From Pelosinus fermentans (lineage in GTDB: Bacteria; Bacillota; Negativicutes; DSM-13327), in NCBI GenBank assembly GCA_002434245.1, contig DJJR01000031.1, positions 1 to 23,212 on the forward strand: a DNA stretch of 23,212 nucleotides, in the 5' to 3' direction. This document shows, one piece after another, positions 13,788-22,054 of the stretch. Each line of letters starts with the position of its first letter. Position 1 is the stretch's first letter. Made by a program: the position numbers and the translations under genes. The notes under the pieces are model-generated. The model was not told the DNA's origin. It made no database searches and saw nothing but the letters and a program-made list of their open reading frames with translations.

Positions 13788-14615
13788 CTAGCCGATGTTT
13801 TCTTTTAAGCAGCTTTGCAGTACACTGGGGCAAAAACCCGTACGTTTCTTAAAAAGCTTACTGAAATAGTAGGGGTCAGAATAGCCTACGCAAGCTGAAA
13901 TTTCTGCTACTGAGCAAGCTGTAGTGGATAATAGTTCTTTTGCACGGCGTATCCGGTAATCGATCAAATATTCATTTGGTCCCATCCCCATATTTTTTCG
14001 AAATAAATAGGCAAATTGTTTGCTGTTTAGAGCATAGTGTCCGGCAAGCATTGGCACAGTAAGGGTTTCCATGTAATGACTGTGAATGTAATCGATGGCT
14101 TGTTCTACAATTTCCTGTCCGCCTTCATTGCGCCGGTTGTCAGCACTGGTTAAAATCTCATCCATAATACTGAGAAATAATGATTTAGCTCGCAGTTTTG
14201 GTAGTTTCCCCGGAGTTGTGCAGATCGTATATAGTCGATGCAGCAGATCATTGATGCGTGTGTTATAGCCAGCCTCCAGCTCAAAATGAGACAAAGCATA
14301 AGGAAAAGAATCAGCTGCACTATCATCAGTCTGATAATGTATGACCATAAAAGCCCATTCCGATCGTCCCTGCACCTCTTTATCTAATGACATATTTGGA
14401 CCGGCATGAAAGACTTTTCCGTATTCCATCTCATAAGGAACACCATTAAAGAACATCCGCGCCCGCCCGCGCAATGGAAAAACAATTCCTGAAAACGGGG
14501 GAGTATATCGGCCAAAACATCTTCCGCCAGGAGGCACGACAGTTCTGGCTACATCAATAATACGAATATTGATTGTGGCATAATAATGGGCCAGTTCATT
14601 AATATTTACATTCAT
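13788..14615 (-). CDS. AraC-family transcriptional regulator of the iron module
   Basis: A 275-residue regulator. The N-terminal half is a cupin-like sensor (GIVFPLRGRARMFFNGVPYEME, HAGPNMS); the C-terminal about 100 residues are an AraC/XylS DNA-binding domain with two helix-turn-helix units: 'LTVPMLAGHYALNSKQFAYLFRKNMG' and 'SVAEISACVGYSDPYYFSKLFKKRTGFCPS'. It is divergent from a TonB-dependent siderophore receptor, an arrangement in which such regulators (Btr, PchR, YbtA types) activate uptake genes when the siderophore is bound. Its own promoter carries a Fur-box-like palindrome, so it should be made under iron limitation. The ATG at 14615 has GGAGG on the minus strand. Ligand identity is not readable. 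Confidence 0.88.
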   Translation of the reverse strand: MNVNINELAHYYATINIRIIDVARTVVPPGGRCFGRYTPPFSGIVFPLRGRARMFFNGVPYEMEYGKVFHAGPNMSLDKEVQGRSEWAFMVIHYQTDDSAADSFPYALSHFELEAGYNTRINDLLHRLYTICTTPGKLPKLRAKSLFLSIMDEILTSADNRRNEGGQEIVEQAIDYIHSHYMETLTVPMLAGHYALNSKQFAYLFRKNMGMGPNEYLIDYRIRRAKELLSTTACSVAEISACVGYSDPYYFSKLFKKRTGFCPSVLQSCLKENIG

Positions 14616-14660
14616 TTAAGGGGTGCCTCCTTTTTTCCTAGAAAGATAATTCGTTCTGTG

Positions 14661-14689
14661 CTATAATTGATATCGATTATCAATTATAG
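14661..14689. promoter_or_regulatory. Fur-box-like palindrome
   Basis: CTATAATTGATA (14661-14672) and TATCAATTATAG (14678-14689) form a perfect 12-bp inverted repeat with TCGAT between. The centre TGATATCGATTATCA (14668-14682) matches the 7-1-7 Fur consensus TGATAATNATTATCA at 12 of 14 defined positions. It overlaps the -10 of the regulator promoter. Confidence 0.75.
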
Positions 14690-14712
14690 CTTTTTCATCC
14701 AACGATTGTCAA
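14683..14712 (-). promoter_or_regulatory. promoter of the AraC-type regulator
   Basis: On the minus strand TTGACA (14712-14707) and TATAAT (14688-14683) are both perfect consensus hexamers with an 18-base spacer. The Fur-box-like palindrome covers the -10 and start region, so repression by Fur-iron is expected. Confidence 0.75.
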
Positions 14713-14835
14713 TGATTTATCTAACCTTATTCATTAGAGAATTTTTATCAGGAGAATAATTTATTTGGAAAAAGTCCAGGATTCCTTGGAAATATATCCA
14801 TTTACTCCTGCACTTGTACTTGCTATTCTATTTAA

Positions 14836-14875
14836 TAAGCATTGAGATTAATCCTCATTTAGAATTGGATGCTTA
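14836..14875. promoter_or_regulatory. nested dyads upstream of the receptor gene, possible activator site
   Basis: TAAGCAT (14836-14842) and ATGCTTA (14869-14875) are inverted; between them TGAGATTAATCCTCA (14843-14857) is an imperfect palindrome. This lies 60-100 bases before the receptor start and could be the AraC-type binding site. I see no clear -35/-10 pair for the receptor gene in the 320-base intergenic region, consistent with an activator-dependent promoter. Confidence 0.3.
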
Positions 14876-14936
14876 GCAATTATAACTACATATCATGTCC
14901 ACCCAGAGTAAAGTGCACGTAAAGGAGTCGAAGAAG

Positions 14937-17195
14937 ATGAAAAAAATGTCCCGTACCAGAAAAAGCCTGCTATATGCCTTAATCGGCAGTAGTCTAGTCT
15001 GGCATGCACCGATAGTTTCCTATGCGGCGGAAGAAACACAGGAACCCGCCCCTGCCACCGAACAAGCAGCCGAAGAACAAGCTGCTTCTAGTGAAACAAC
15101 CGTTGGGCAGCGTGAATTTACCCTGGAAGGAGTTGAAGTTACCGCCAATCGCAGCCAAGCGCTTCCCCCTGCCTACGCCGGAGGCCAGGTAGCCCGTGGA
15201 GCCAATCTCGGAGTTTTAGGCAACAAGGACTTTATGGACACGCCCTTCAGCATCGTCAGTTACACTGCTGAGACTATCGAAAATCAGCAGGCCGCCACCC
15301 TGCAAGACGTACTCGGCAATGATGCCTCCATCCGTTTCGCCACCTCCAGCGGACATGCCAACGAAAATTTTGCCATCCGCGGCTTCGAGGTAAATTATGC
15401 GAATCTTTATTTTAACGGCATATACGGCCTGGCGCCAAAGAATCGCGTGCCGGTCGAGTTTCTGGAGCGGGTGGAAGTACTCAAAGGGCCCAGTTCCTTT
15501 CTTTACGGCGGGGTAAACACCTCGGTGGGCGGCGCCATCAACATGGTGCCCAAACGTGCTGGTGAGGAAGATATCACCAACTTTACCACCAGCTATACCT
15601 CCGAAGCCCACTTGGGCGGCCATCTCGACATTGGACGCCGCTTTGGCAAAAACAAGGAATGGGGTATCCGTTTTAACGGTCTCTATGCCGACGGCGACAC
15701 CGAAACCGACGGTCAGTCCAGGGAGCGGCTGCTGGGCGCGCTGGGCCTGGATTACCGTCACGACCGCTGGCGCTTGTCCCTGGACGCTTACGGCTCGCAG
15801 GAAAACTTTGACAACGGCTATGTTTCCATGTATTATCTCCCCGAGGGCTATGTGAAAGCTCCCGACGGCTCGACTAATGCGTATAAAGGCGTTTCCGGCA
15901 CTTCCCGGAACAACGGACTGCTGTTTAAGGGCGAATATGACTTGCAAGACAATTTAACCGCTTACGCCAGCTTCGGCCAGGCGTCTAACAGGCAAACCGG
16001 CATGAGTACCGGCAACCACGTCAGGATTCTGGCGGACGGGACGGCGAGCCGTCGTAATCTCTGGAAACAGTATATGTGGAGCGACACAACTGCCGCCGAG
16101 GCAGGACTGCGCGGCTCGTATCAGACCGGTTCGGTAAAACATGAGTTGGTATTGAACGCCAGCAACACGGTTATCGATTCCGGTAATCCTAATAACTATC
16201 TTGTAGCACCAGCATTATGGTATGCTTGGCCTGGTTCGTCGGTAGATTTATCTAATCCGGACTCGATTGGCAGCCTTTTTGATAGTGTCGCCTGGCCAGG
16301 AAAGGGCAGGAAAACGGGCGAAACGAGTCTGTCCGGCCTGTTGCTGGCTGACACGCTAACCTTTGACGAAGAAAAAGTCCAATTAACACTGGGAATACGG
16401 CGGCAGAATGTGGAAACGAAAAATTTTAACGCCACCACTGGTGCCCAGACATCATCTTATGATGCGCATGCCAATACACCCATAGTAGGTCTCGTCGTCA
16501 AACCGTGGGGCGAATCCGTGGCACTCTACGCCAACTACGTTGAGATGCTTTCGCCGGGCCAGACAGTTACGAATACAAGCTATGACAATTATGGGGAAAT
16601 ACTGGCGCCATACAAAAGTAAGCAGCATGAACTGGGCGTCAAATGGGATAAAGGCGACTTTGCTCACACCCTTTCTCTTTTCGAAATTACAAAGCCAAGT
16701 TTGGCATTGATTGATAAGGTACAATCCTATGACGGTAAACAGAAAAACCGTGGTATTGAATGGAATGCTTTTGGGCAGGTGGCTAAAAATCTGCGTCTGA
16801 TAGGCGGTGTCACCTATCTGCGAGGAGAATTGGTTCGTCTTGCTACCGCCTCTGCCGCCAATCAAGGCAACACGCCCTATGGAGTTCCTAAGTGGATGAT
16901 GAACGCCGGTGTGGAGTGGGATACCCCGTGGAACAAGGATTTAACGTTATCACTCCGGGCCGTATACACCGGGACGCAGTATCTCAACAATGCCAATACT
17001 GATAAAATTCCCAGCTGGGTACGTTATGATTTTGGAACGCGGTACAAAACTACGGTCAATAATGTTCCGGTCACCTACCGATTCAGTGTGGAAAACCTAT
17101 TCGACAAGCACTATTGGGCGGGCGCTTTTGAAGATAATTATGTCACCTTGGGCAGTTCTCGCACCTTTAAATTATCAGCAACCTTCCAGATATAA
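14937..17195 (+). CDS. TonB-dependent siderophore receptor
   Basis: A 752-residue outer-membrane receptor importing a ferric siderophore with energy from TonB. A signal peptide (KKMSRTRKSLLYALIGSSLVWHAPIVSYA) is followed by a Glu/Ala/Pro linker, a TonB-box-like GVEVTANR at about 65-72, the plug domain (DTPFSIVSYTAETIENQQAATLQDVL, IRGFEVNYANLYFNGIYG, VEFLERVEVLKGPSSFLYG, GGAINMVPKRA) and a barrel ending RFSVENLFDKHYWAG and RTFKLSATFQI. This matches the TonB-siderophore receptor type (FpvA/FhuE-like). The AAAGGAG at 14921-14927 selects the ATG at 14937; an ATG at 14895 lies before it and lacks a site. Codon use is visibly more GC-rich than in the neighbouring genes, pointing to transfer. Its presence implies an outer membrane. 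Confidence 0.95.
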   Translation: MKKMSRTRKSLLYALIGSSLVWHAPIVSYAAEETQEPAPATEQAAEEQAASSETTVGQREFTLEGVEVTANRSQALPPAYAGGQVARGANLGVLGNKDFMDTPFSIVSYTAETIENQQAATLQDVLGNDASIRFATSSGHANENFAIRGFEVNYANLYFNGIYGLAPKNRVPVEFLERVEVLKGPSSFLYGGVNTSVGGAINMVPKRAGEEDITNFTTSYTSEAHLGGHLDIGRRFGKNKEWGIRFNGLYADGDTETDGQSRERLLGALGLDYRHDRWRLSLDAYGSQENFDNGYVSMYYLPEGYVKAPDGSTNAYKGVSGTSRNNGLLFKGEYDLQDNLTAYASFGQASNRQTGMSTGNHVRILADGTASRRNLWKQYMWSDTTAAEAGLRGSYQTGSVKHELVLNASNTVIDSGNPNNYLVAPALWYAWPGSSVDLSNPDSIGSLFDSVAWPGKGRKTGETSLSGLLLADTLTFDEEKVQLTLGIRRQNVETKNFNATTGAQTSSYDAHANTPIVGLVVKPWGESVALYANYVEMLSPGQTVTNTSYDNYGEILAPYKSKQHELGVKWDKGDFAHTLSLFEITKPSLALIDKVQSYDGKQKNRGIEWNAFGQVAKNLRLIGGVTYLRGELVRLATASAANQGNTPYGVPKWMMNAGVEWDTPWNKDLTLSLRAVYTGTQYLNNANTDKIPSWVRYDFGTRYKTTVNNVPVTYRFSVENLFDKHYWAGAFEDNYVTLGSSRTFKLSATFQI

Positions 17196-17210
17196 ATGAG
17201 GTATTTCACC

Positions 17211-17537
17211 ATGAATACCACTACACTTGAGGTTTTTAAGCGGCTAAGAGAACTTTTAGCCGGCACCGATAAAACAACTCAAACCATATTGCGCATTCTA
17301 GCCGCCGTTTTCGGCGGCTATGCGCTTACCTCCAGCATGTTGGCGGCTTTGGTGCTGCTGTTGCCCTGGACAAAAGCGGATGCCTTGTTTTTTAGTGTGT
17401 TGTTTCCCCCTTTCTTTTACACTGGGGCACTGCTCTGGGCCTTTGGTGCTTCTACTGCCCAGCGCGCTTGGCGGAATTTACTAGTCGTTACGTTTTCTTG
17501 CGAGTTCCTGGCGCTGGCTGCTGCCTGGGCAAGATAA
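17211..17537 (+). CDS. DUF3649-type small membrane protein of iron uptake
   Basis: A 108-residue protein with three predicted helices: a cytosolic N-terminus with FKRLRELLAGTDKT, then ILRILAAVFGGYALTSSMLAALVLLLP, an A/F-rich helix with FPPFFYTGALLWAFGAS, and RAWRNLLVVTFSCEFLALAAAWA. The GGYALTS and LLWAFGAST-AQRAWR patterns match the DUF3649 iron-transport-associated family, usually found between a TonB receptor and a PepSY protein, as here. The role is unknown, probably accessory to ferrisiderophore reduction in the inner membrane. An ATG at 17196 abuts the receptor stop; the ATG at 17211 has TGAGGT upstream and is preferred. It lies in one operon with its neighbours. Confidence 0.8.
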   Translation: MNTTTLEVFKRLRELLAGTDKTTQTILRILAAVFGGYALTSSMLAALVLLLPWTKADALFFSVLFPPFFYTGALLWAFGASTAQRAWRNLLVVTFSCEFLALAAAWAR

Positions 17538-17548
17538 GGAGAAGTTGT

Positions 17549-19132
17549 ATGAATCAATCAAAAGAAAAGAGAAGCTTTACCCGAGGGATGAGTGAATTAC
17601 ATACTTGGGGCGGCTTGGTATTTGGCTGGCTGTTATTTGTTATCTTTTTTACCGGTACACTAGCGGTATTTGAACAAGAGTTGACCCACTGGATGCAGCC
17701 TAATGTGAGGATCAGCGAGGTTGAGCCGGTTCAGGCGCTGGCATCGGCTGAAAAAAAGCTGCGGCAGCTTTCGCCAAAGGCGGACACCTGGATGATTGCT
17801 TTACCGCAACAACGCCACCAGGACCTGGAAATTACCTGGATAAAAGGTAAAAGAGCAGTAGAGAAGCATCTGAACCCTCAAAGTGGGGCAATCATTAAGG
17901 CGCCAGAAACTGAAGGTGGTCACTTTCTTGCCCATTTCCATTTTGAGCTGCACAGCGGCGAGGGCGGCTTATGGCTGGTTACGTTAGCCTCTATAGTCAT
18001 GTTGGCTGCACTTGTATCCGGTATCGCCATCCGCCGACAGGTCTTCAAAGATTTTTTCCGTCTTCATTGGCGAAAAAACTGGCTGAATGTTCATACCATG
18101 ACTGGAGTCTTCACTCTTCCTTTTGTCCTTTTAATTACGTATACGGGACTGACCGTTACCTTTTTAATGCTGCTGCCTGTAGTTCCTCAGGTATTGTACG
18201 GCAGCTCCTGGAAAGGACCACAGTATGTTGCAGCTAAGAACTTTGAACGCCCCCGTGCCAATCTGCCGGGAGAATTAGTACCGCTGACCAGACTCTTACC
18301 AATAGCTGAGGCAGAGCTGGGAAAAGGAAAAATCTCCTTCATCAGGATTAGTAATCCCGGTGACCAGCAGGCAGTAGTTACTTTTTTTAGAACAATTGAT
18401 GACACCGTTGTTGCAATCAGCAATAGAGCTGTTTTTGATGGGGTTACCGGTGAATTGCTTGGCAGCCAGACAACCTGGAGTAAATATGTTCATATCTATC
18501 GTTCACTGGTCGGTTTACATATTGCCAGATTTGGCGGATATCCCATAGCTTGGCTGTATTTTGCCGCTGGTCTGATTAGCTGCATCATGATTGCCGCCGG
18601 CCTGATATTCTTTACCATCAAATGCCGCAGCCGCTATGCCCGTAATAGTCAGATGGCTCAATGGATGTATCGTGCCATTGAGGGGCTAAATATTACGGCT
18701 ATTACCGGTATTATCATTGCCTGCATTGCTTATTTGTGGGCTAACCGGTTACTGCCCTTTGACATCAAAGAAAGGGCTGACGCCGAAATAACAGCGTTTT
18801 TCAGCGTATGGCTAATCATGTTGTTTCACGCATTTTTACGTCCGCCATTACGTGCCTGGATCGAACAGCTGCGTATCGCAGCAGGACTTTGCATTGGATT
18901 GCCAGCGCTTAACGCACTCACAACCAATGTCGGTTTATTTCCAGCAATTGCTCGCAACGATTGGATGACTGCCAGTGTCGATCTAACAGCTGCTTCACTG
19001 GGAATTCTATTGGCACTCACAGCCTGGCGTATTTCCTTAAAAGAAAGGAATAATGAGACACTGTTGGAGCAACAATCCTCACTTGGTTCTAGTTCTGCAA
19101 ATTTTCCCATAGAACGGACTCCTTTGCAATAA
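17549..19132 (+). CDS. PepSY-TM inner-membrane protein, putative ferrisiderophore reductase
   Basis: A 527-residue PepSY-associated membrane protein (FoxB/PiuB-like). Helix 1 reads LHTWGGLVFGWLLFVIFFTGTLAVFEQEL with the family's H-x-x-x-G pattern; HFHFELHSGEGGLWLVTLASIVMLAALVSG carries further His residues, followed by FRLHWRKNWLNVHTMTGVFTLPFVLLITYTG; more helices follow at the C-terminus. The His pairs are typical heme-binding positions, and relatives reduce ferric siderophores to release iron. The true start is ATG 17549 after AAGGAG (17536-17541); an upstream in-frame start would bury it in the previous gene. With the receptor it gives uptake through the outer membrane, then reductive release, and no ABC importer is present in the window. 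A terminator follows. Confidence 0.87.
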   Translation: MNQSKEKRSFTRGMSELHTWGGLVFGWLLFVIFFTGTLAVFEQELTHWMQPNVRISEVEPVQALASAEKKLRQLSPKADTWMIALPQQRHQDLEITWIKGKRAVEKHLNPQSGAIIKAPETEGGHFLAHFHFELHSGEGGLWLVTLASIVMLAALVSGIAIRRQVFKDFFRLHWRKNWLNVHTMTGVFTLPFVLLITYTGLTVTFLMLLPVVPQVLYGSSWKGPQYVAAKNFERPRANLPGELVPLTRLLPIAEAELGKGKISFIRISNPGDQQAVVTFFRTIDDTVVAISNRAVFDGVTGELLGSQTTWSKYVHIYRSLVGLHIARFGGYPIAWLYFAAGLISCIMIAAGLIFFTIKCRSRYARNSQMAQWMYRAIEGLNITAITGIIIACIAYLWANRLLPFDIKERADAEITAFFSVWLIMLFHAFLRPPLRAWIEQLRIAAGLCIGLPALNALTTNVGLFPAIARNDWMTASVDLTAASLGILLALTAWRISLKERNNETLLEQQSSLGSSSANFPIERTPLQ

Positions 19133-19152
19133 ATATTGGTTATGTAATTAAT

Positions 19153-19190
19153 AAAAACTACGCAGGAGATCTTGTTCTGCGTAGTTTTTT
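19153..19190 (+). terminator. Rho-independent terminator of the iron operon
   Basis: AAAAACTACGCAG (19153-19165) pairs perfectly with CTGCGTAGTTTTT (19177-19189), loop GAGATCTTGTT, then T-run. Confidence 0.92.
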
Positions 19191-19282
19191 ATCTTGCGGT
19201 TTAAATCCAGATGCAGGCAAGTATAAGAATAATCTGATTAAAGATCAGTTGGATATATCTCTTAGTACCTGCTGTATTTTTC

Positions 19283-19311
19283 TTGAAATGTCAATACTAT
19301 GTTGTTATAAT
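19283..19311 (+). promoter_or_regulatory. sigma-70-type promoter of the sulfite/nitrite reductase gene
   Basis: TTGAAA (19283-19288) and a perfect TATAAT (19306-19311) are separated by exactly 17 bases, about 42 bases before the start codon. Confidence 0.75.
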
Positions 19312-19353
19312 CATTCCATGGGATAAGAATACGGATAAAAGAGGTAATCATAT

Positions 19354-20925
19354 ATGATAACAATTACAGAAGATATTTTAAAAAGTGTTGAGAACTTTAA
19401 AGAAAAGTTACAGCAATATCATGAAGGCAAATTAGAAAACTTGAAAGCCTTTAGTTCTATCATGGGAATTTATAAAGAAGGACCCAAAGATACATATATG
19501 GTAAGACCCAGGATTGCTGGTGGAGTAACAACTGCAAATCAGTTGCAGGGGTTAAGCAAGATTGCTGAGAAATACGGTGTTGATATGCGTTTTACAACAA
19601 GGCAGGACATTCAACTTCATTCTGTAAAAGTTGGCGATTTAGACAACGTGTTAGATGACTTGTTACAATGCGGACTCATTACACGGGGAGCGGGTGGCGA
19701 TGGTGTAAGAAATGTTGCCTGTTCGCCTCTTTCCGGAGTCGCACAAGATGAGATTTTTGATGTCACTCCATATGTTAAGGCTGTTACGAATTTCATGATG
19801 ACAGATCCTATTAATCTTAAGTTACCAAGAAAATATAAGATTGCATTTTCAAACAGTTTAGAAGATACTGCAAATGCAACCATAGCTGATATTGGGTTTA
19901 TTGCTAAAATCGTTGATGGTAAAAGAGGCTTTGAAGTATATGGGGCTGGTGGACTTGGTGGCAATGCTCAGGTGGGCATAAAGCTTGAGGATTTTATTGT
20001 GGATACAGAAGCATTATATTATGTAGAGGCAATGAAAAGAGTTTTCGCAAGAGAAGGCGATAGAACGAACAGACATAAGGCGAGATTGCGATTCGTTCGT
20101 TTAAGATTAGGAGAAGAAGAGTTTGTTAAGATGTTTAGAAAAGAATTGGAAGAATTAAAAAAATCCGGACAGGACTTAGCACTTCATATTGACTCTGCAG
20201 AAGAAAACTTGCAAACTACCCAGGAGAAACAATTTCCATGGGATAAGCAATATAAGAATGTAATATTTCCTCAACAGCAAGCAGGACATTATTCTGTATA
20301 TATTCACCCTAAAAAAGCGACAATTACTACCCATGATCTAAATGAATTATTGGCTTTCTTAACAAAATTAGATTATGAGACATCAATACGAGTAACCTTA
20401 ACGCAAGGGCTTTTTGTAAGAGATGTAAAAGAAAAAGACGTGCAGAATGTACTTGCGATAACGTCTAAATTTTCATCTATATTTAATATAGAAAATACAG
20501 TTGCATGCGTAGGACCTACGATTTGTAATTTTGGACTTAATAATTCTCATGAGTTATTAGACAGCATTCTGGAAACTTTTAAGGATGCACCAGAGGATAT
20601 TAAGGCTGCATTACCAAGGGCATTTATTTCGGGCTGTCATAATTCCTGTGGACAACATCAAAAAGGGTTAATTGGATTCACTGGAAAAAGAGGTCGTACG
20701 GAAAAGGGAGTCATTCCAACCTATGCGATGTCTTTTAATGGAAAAGTCGGTCCTGGTACAGTACGATTTGGAGATGTATATGGAGATGTTCCTGCGGAAA
20801 AAATAGCAAGCCTTCTGGTGGAGTTAGCTAATTTAAAAGTAAATTCAAAGTGTATAGGTTTTGATGAATTTATAAAAGAAAAAGAAGCAGAAGTAAAGGA
20901 ATTAGTTGCTAATTACTCTTTATAA
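19354..20925 (+). CDS. siroheme nitrite/sulfite reductase
   Basis: A 523-residue ferredoxin-type sulfite/nitrite reductase of the siroheme/4Fe-4S superfamily, catalysing six-electron reduction to sulfide or ammonia in the cytosol. The cluster motif is complete: C385-x5-C391 (VACVGPTICNFGL) and C428-x3-C432 (SGCHNSCGQH). Siroheme-contact segments are also present: DMRFTTRQDIQLHSV (77-91), RGAGGDGVRNVACSPLSG (111-128), IAFSN and GGLGGNAQVG. Two half-repeats, the ferrodoxin-like N-terminal and central domains, can be seen. Sequence alone does not separate sulfite from nitrite. It forms its own unit (promoter TTGAAA-17-TATAAT, terminator after). The initiating ATG has AAAGAGGT upstream. No siroheme synthesis genes lie next to it. 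Confidence 0.9.
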   Translation: MITITEDILKSVENFKEKLQQYHEGKLENLKAFSSIMGIYKEGPKDTYMVRPRIAGGVTTANQLQGLSKIAEKYGVDMRFTTRQDIQLHSVKVGDLDNVLDDLLQCGLITRGAGGDGVRNVACSPLSGVAQDEIFDVTPYVKAVTNFMMTDPINLKLPRKYKIAFSNSLEDTANATIADIGFIAKIVDGKRGFEVYGAGGLGGNAQVGIKLEDFIVDTEALYYVEAMKRVFAREGDRTNRHKARLRFVRLRLGEEEFVKMFRKELEELKKSGQDLALHIDSAEENLQTTQEKQFPWDKQYKNVIFPQQQAGHYSVYIHPKKATITTHDLNELLAFLTKLDYETSIRVTLTQGLFVRDVKEKDVQNVLAITSKFSSIFNIENTVACVGPTICNFGLNNSHELLDSILETFKDAPEDIKAALPRAFISGCHNSCGQHQKGLIGFTGKRGRTEKGVIPTYAMSFNGKVGPGTVRFGDVYGDVPAEKIASLLVELANLKVNSKCIGFDEFIKEKEAEVKELVANYSL

Positions 20926-20975
20926 GGATTGGTAACAAAATTCTGGAAAATAGGCAATCATAAATGACATAAGTC

Positions 20976-21020
20976 AGCCCTCATTCAAAAAGGACGATTT
21001 CTTTGAATGAGGGCTTTTTT
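20976..21020 (+). terminator. Rho-independent terminator of the reductase gene
   Basis: AGCCCTCATTCAAA (20976-20989) pairs perfectly with TTTGAATGAGGGCT (21002-21015), followed by TTTTT. Confidence 0.95.
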
Positions 21021-21070
21021 GTATATAAGAATGAAAGATGACATTTATCAGTATCCTTTTCGTGAAAATG

Positions 21071-21111
21071 TTGACTAAGTAAGTGTAACGTATTTTACAG
21101 GATGATCCTGT
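21071..21111 (+). promoter_or_regulatory. putative promoter and palindromic operator of the desulforedoxin gene
   Basis: TTGACT (21071-21076) is a good -35, with TTTACA at the 17-base position. It is followed by a perfect 15-base palindrome, ACAGGATGATCCTGT (21097-21111, centre G), which overlaps the weak -10 and could be an operator for an unknown regulator. Confidence 0.35.
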
Positions 21112-21196
21112 AGAGGTTATTTGATCATTAGAGCCAATCCGCTTAAAAAAGATTGGTGAATGATTATAAAAAAGAAGAACATAGGAGGTTTTATTC

Positions 21197-21319
21197 ATGG
21201 CGCAATTAGGCGAAGTGTTTGTTTGCCCACTCTGTGGAAATGAGATTACTGTAACTAAAGCTGGTGGCAATCCAGAGATACATTGCTGTGGTCAGGCAAT
21301 GAAGAAAAAAGGCAAATAA
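21197..21319 (+). CDS. desulforedoxin (40 residues)
   Basis: A tiny protein starting MAQLGEVFVCPLCGNEITV and ending HCCGQAMKKKGK. The metal-binding set is complete: C-P-L-C (C10, C13) and adjacent Cys-Cys (CCG) with the following M, as in desulforedoxin and the N-terminal domain of desulfoferrodoxin, which form an Fe(Cys)4 centre. Length (about 36-40) fits free desulforedoxin; the second, superoxide-reducing iron domain is absent, so it probably acts as an electron carrier in oxygen or superoxide response (inference). It has a strong ATAGGAGGT site seven bases before its ATG, and its own promoter-like region and terminator. Short length makes it easily missed. Confidence 0.93.
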   Translation: MAQLGEVFVCPLCGNEITVTKAGGNPEIHCCGQAMKKKGK

Positions 21320-21321
21320 GT

Positions 21322-21371
21322 GAGGGTAACTAGGAGAAGCAGGACGCTTCACTAGTTACCTCTTTCTTTTT
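21322..21371 (+). terminator. terminator between desulforedoxin and LrgB genes
   Basis: GGTAACTAG (21325-21333) pairs with CTAGTTACC (21352-21360), inner stem GAAGC/GCTTC, followed by TCTTTCTTTTT. It may serve both strands as the LrgB stop lies at 21370. Confidence 0.8.
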
Positions 21372-22053
21372 ATAAGTTCACTAGCCAAGGAATATACAAA
21401 GGGGCGATAAGGGAAATGAAAATAGCGGCTACAGCCATGGCTACTCCTGCCATAGCACCTTGAAGTGCCCCTTCTTGGAGAATGGTGGCCGTACCTTGTC
21501 CGTGAGAAGTAACTCCCATGGCTAATCCTCTGGCGATTGGATTTGTTATTTTACAGGAAGAAAGAAGACTAGGTCCAATGATAGAACCAAAGGTTCCTGT
21601 AAAAACTACGAAGGCAACAGCAATAGCTGGATCGCCGCCAGTTAAACGGGAAATCTCAATCGCAATGGGAGCTGTTATGGATTTAGGAGCGATGGATGCG
21701 ACGATAAGAGCATCAAGACCACTGAATTTTGCCAGTAAAACAGCTGTTGTTAGAGTTGCCAGAGCGCCAAAGCATATACCAAATAAGATTGGAAACAAAA
21801 CTTGGAGCAGTACCGCTCGATTTAAATAAAGAGGCAAAGCCAAAGCTACGGTAGCAGGCCCTAGCAAAAAGGTCATAATATCTTTACCAGGTTTGTATTG
21901 TTCAAAGGTAATCCCTGTGTAATGAAATATAATTATAATGACTGTAGTACTTAGCAACACTGGGTTGAATAGAGGATTTTTAGTATGTAAAAATATTTTT
22001 CGGCTAATGAGATATAATAGAACAGTAAGAATTATCAATATTGTAGTAGGCAA
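21370..22053 (-). CDS. lrgB: LrgB/CidB family membrane protein
   Basis: A membrane protein of the LrgB/CidB family with about six to seven helices. Family motifs are LLGPATVALALPLYLNR, GLDALIVASIAPKSITAPIAIEISRLTGGDPAIAVAFVVFTGTFG and GVTSHGQGTATILQEGALQGAMAGVAMA. With LrgA it forms a two-part system first described as antiholin-like, and in Bacillus shown to act as a pyruvate uptake system (PftAB). I choose the TTG at 22053 (227 residues), which lies 11 bases after AGGAGG on the minus strand; a GTG at 22080 (236 residues) lies before that site and overlaps the end of lrgA. The two genes are tightly coupled. Confidence 0.9.
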   Translation of the reverse strand: MPTTILIILTVLLYLISRKIFLHTKNPLFNPVLLSTTVIIIIFHYTGITFEQYKPGKDIMTFLLGPATVALALPLYLNRAVLLQVLFPILFGICFGALATLTTAVLLAKFSGLDALIVASIAPKSITAPIAIEISRLTGGDPAIAVAFVVFTGTFGSIIGPSLLSSCKITNPIARGLAMGVTSHGQGTATILQEGALQGAMAGVAMAVAAIFISLIAPLYIPWLVNL

Positions 22054-22054
22054 A

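Noticed and set aside
15216..15947. 243-residue minus-strand open frame inside the TonB receptor gene
   Set aside because: It is a shadow of a GC-rich coding region: no ribosome site, no recognisable domain, and the plus frame is a textbook receptor.
21134..21156. CCAATC/GATTGG hairpin before the desulforedoxin gene as a riboswitch or attenuator
   Set aside because: Only six base pairs with an 11-base A-rich loop, no T-run and no known aptamer core.
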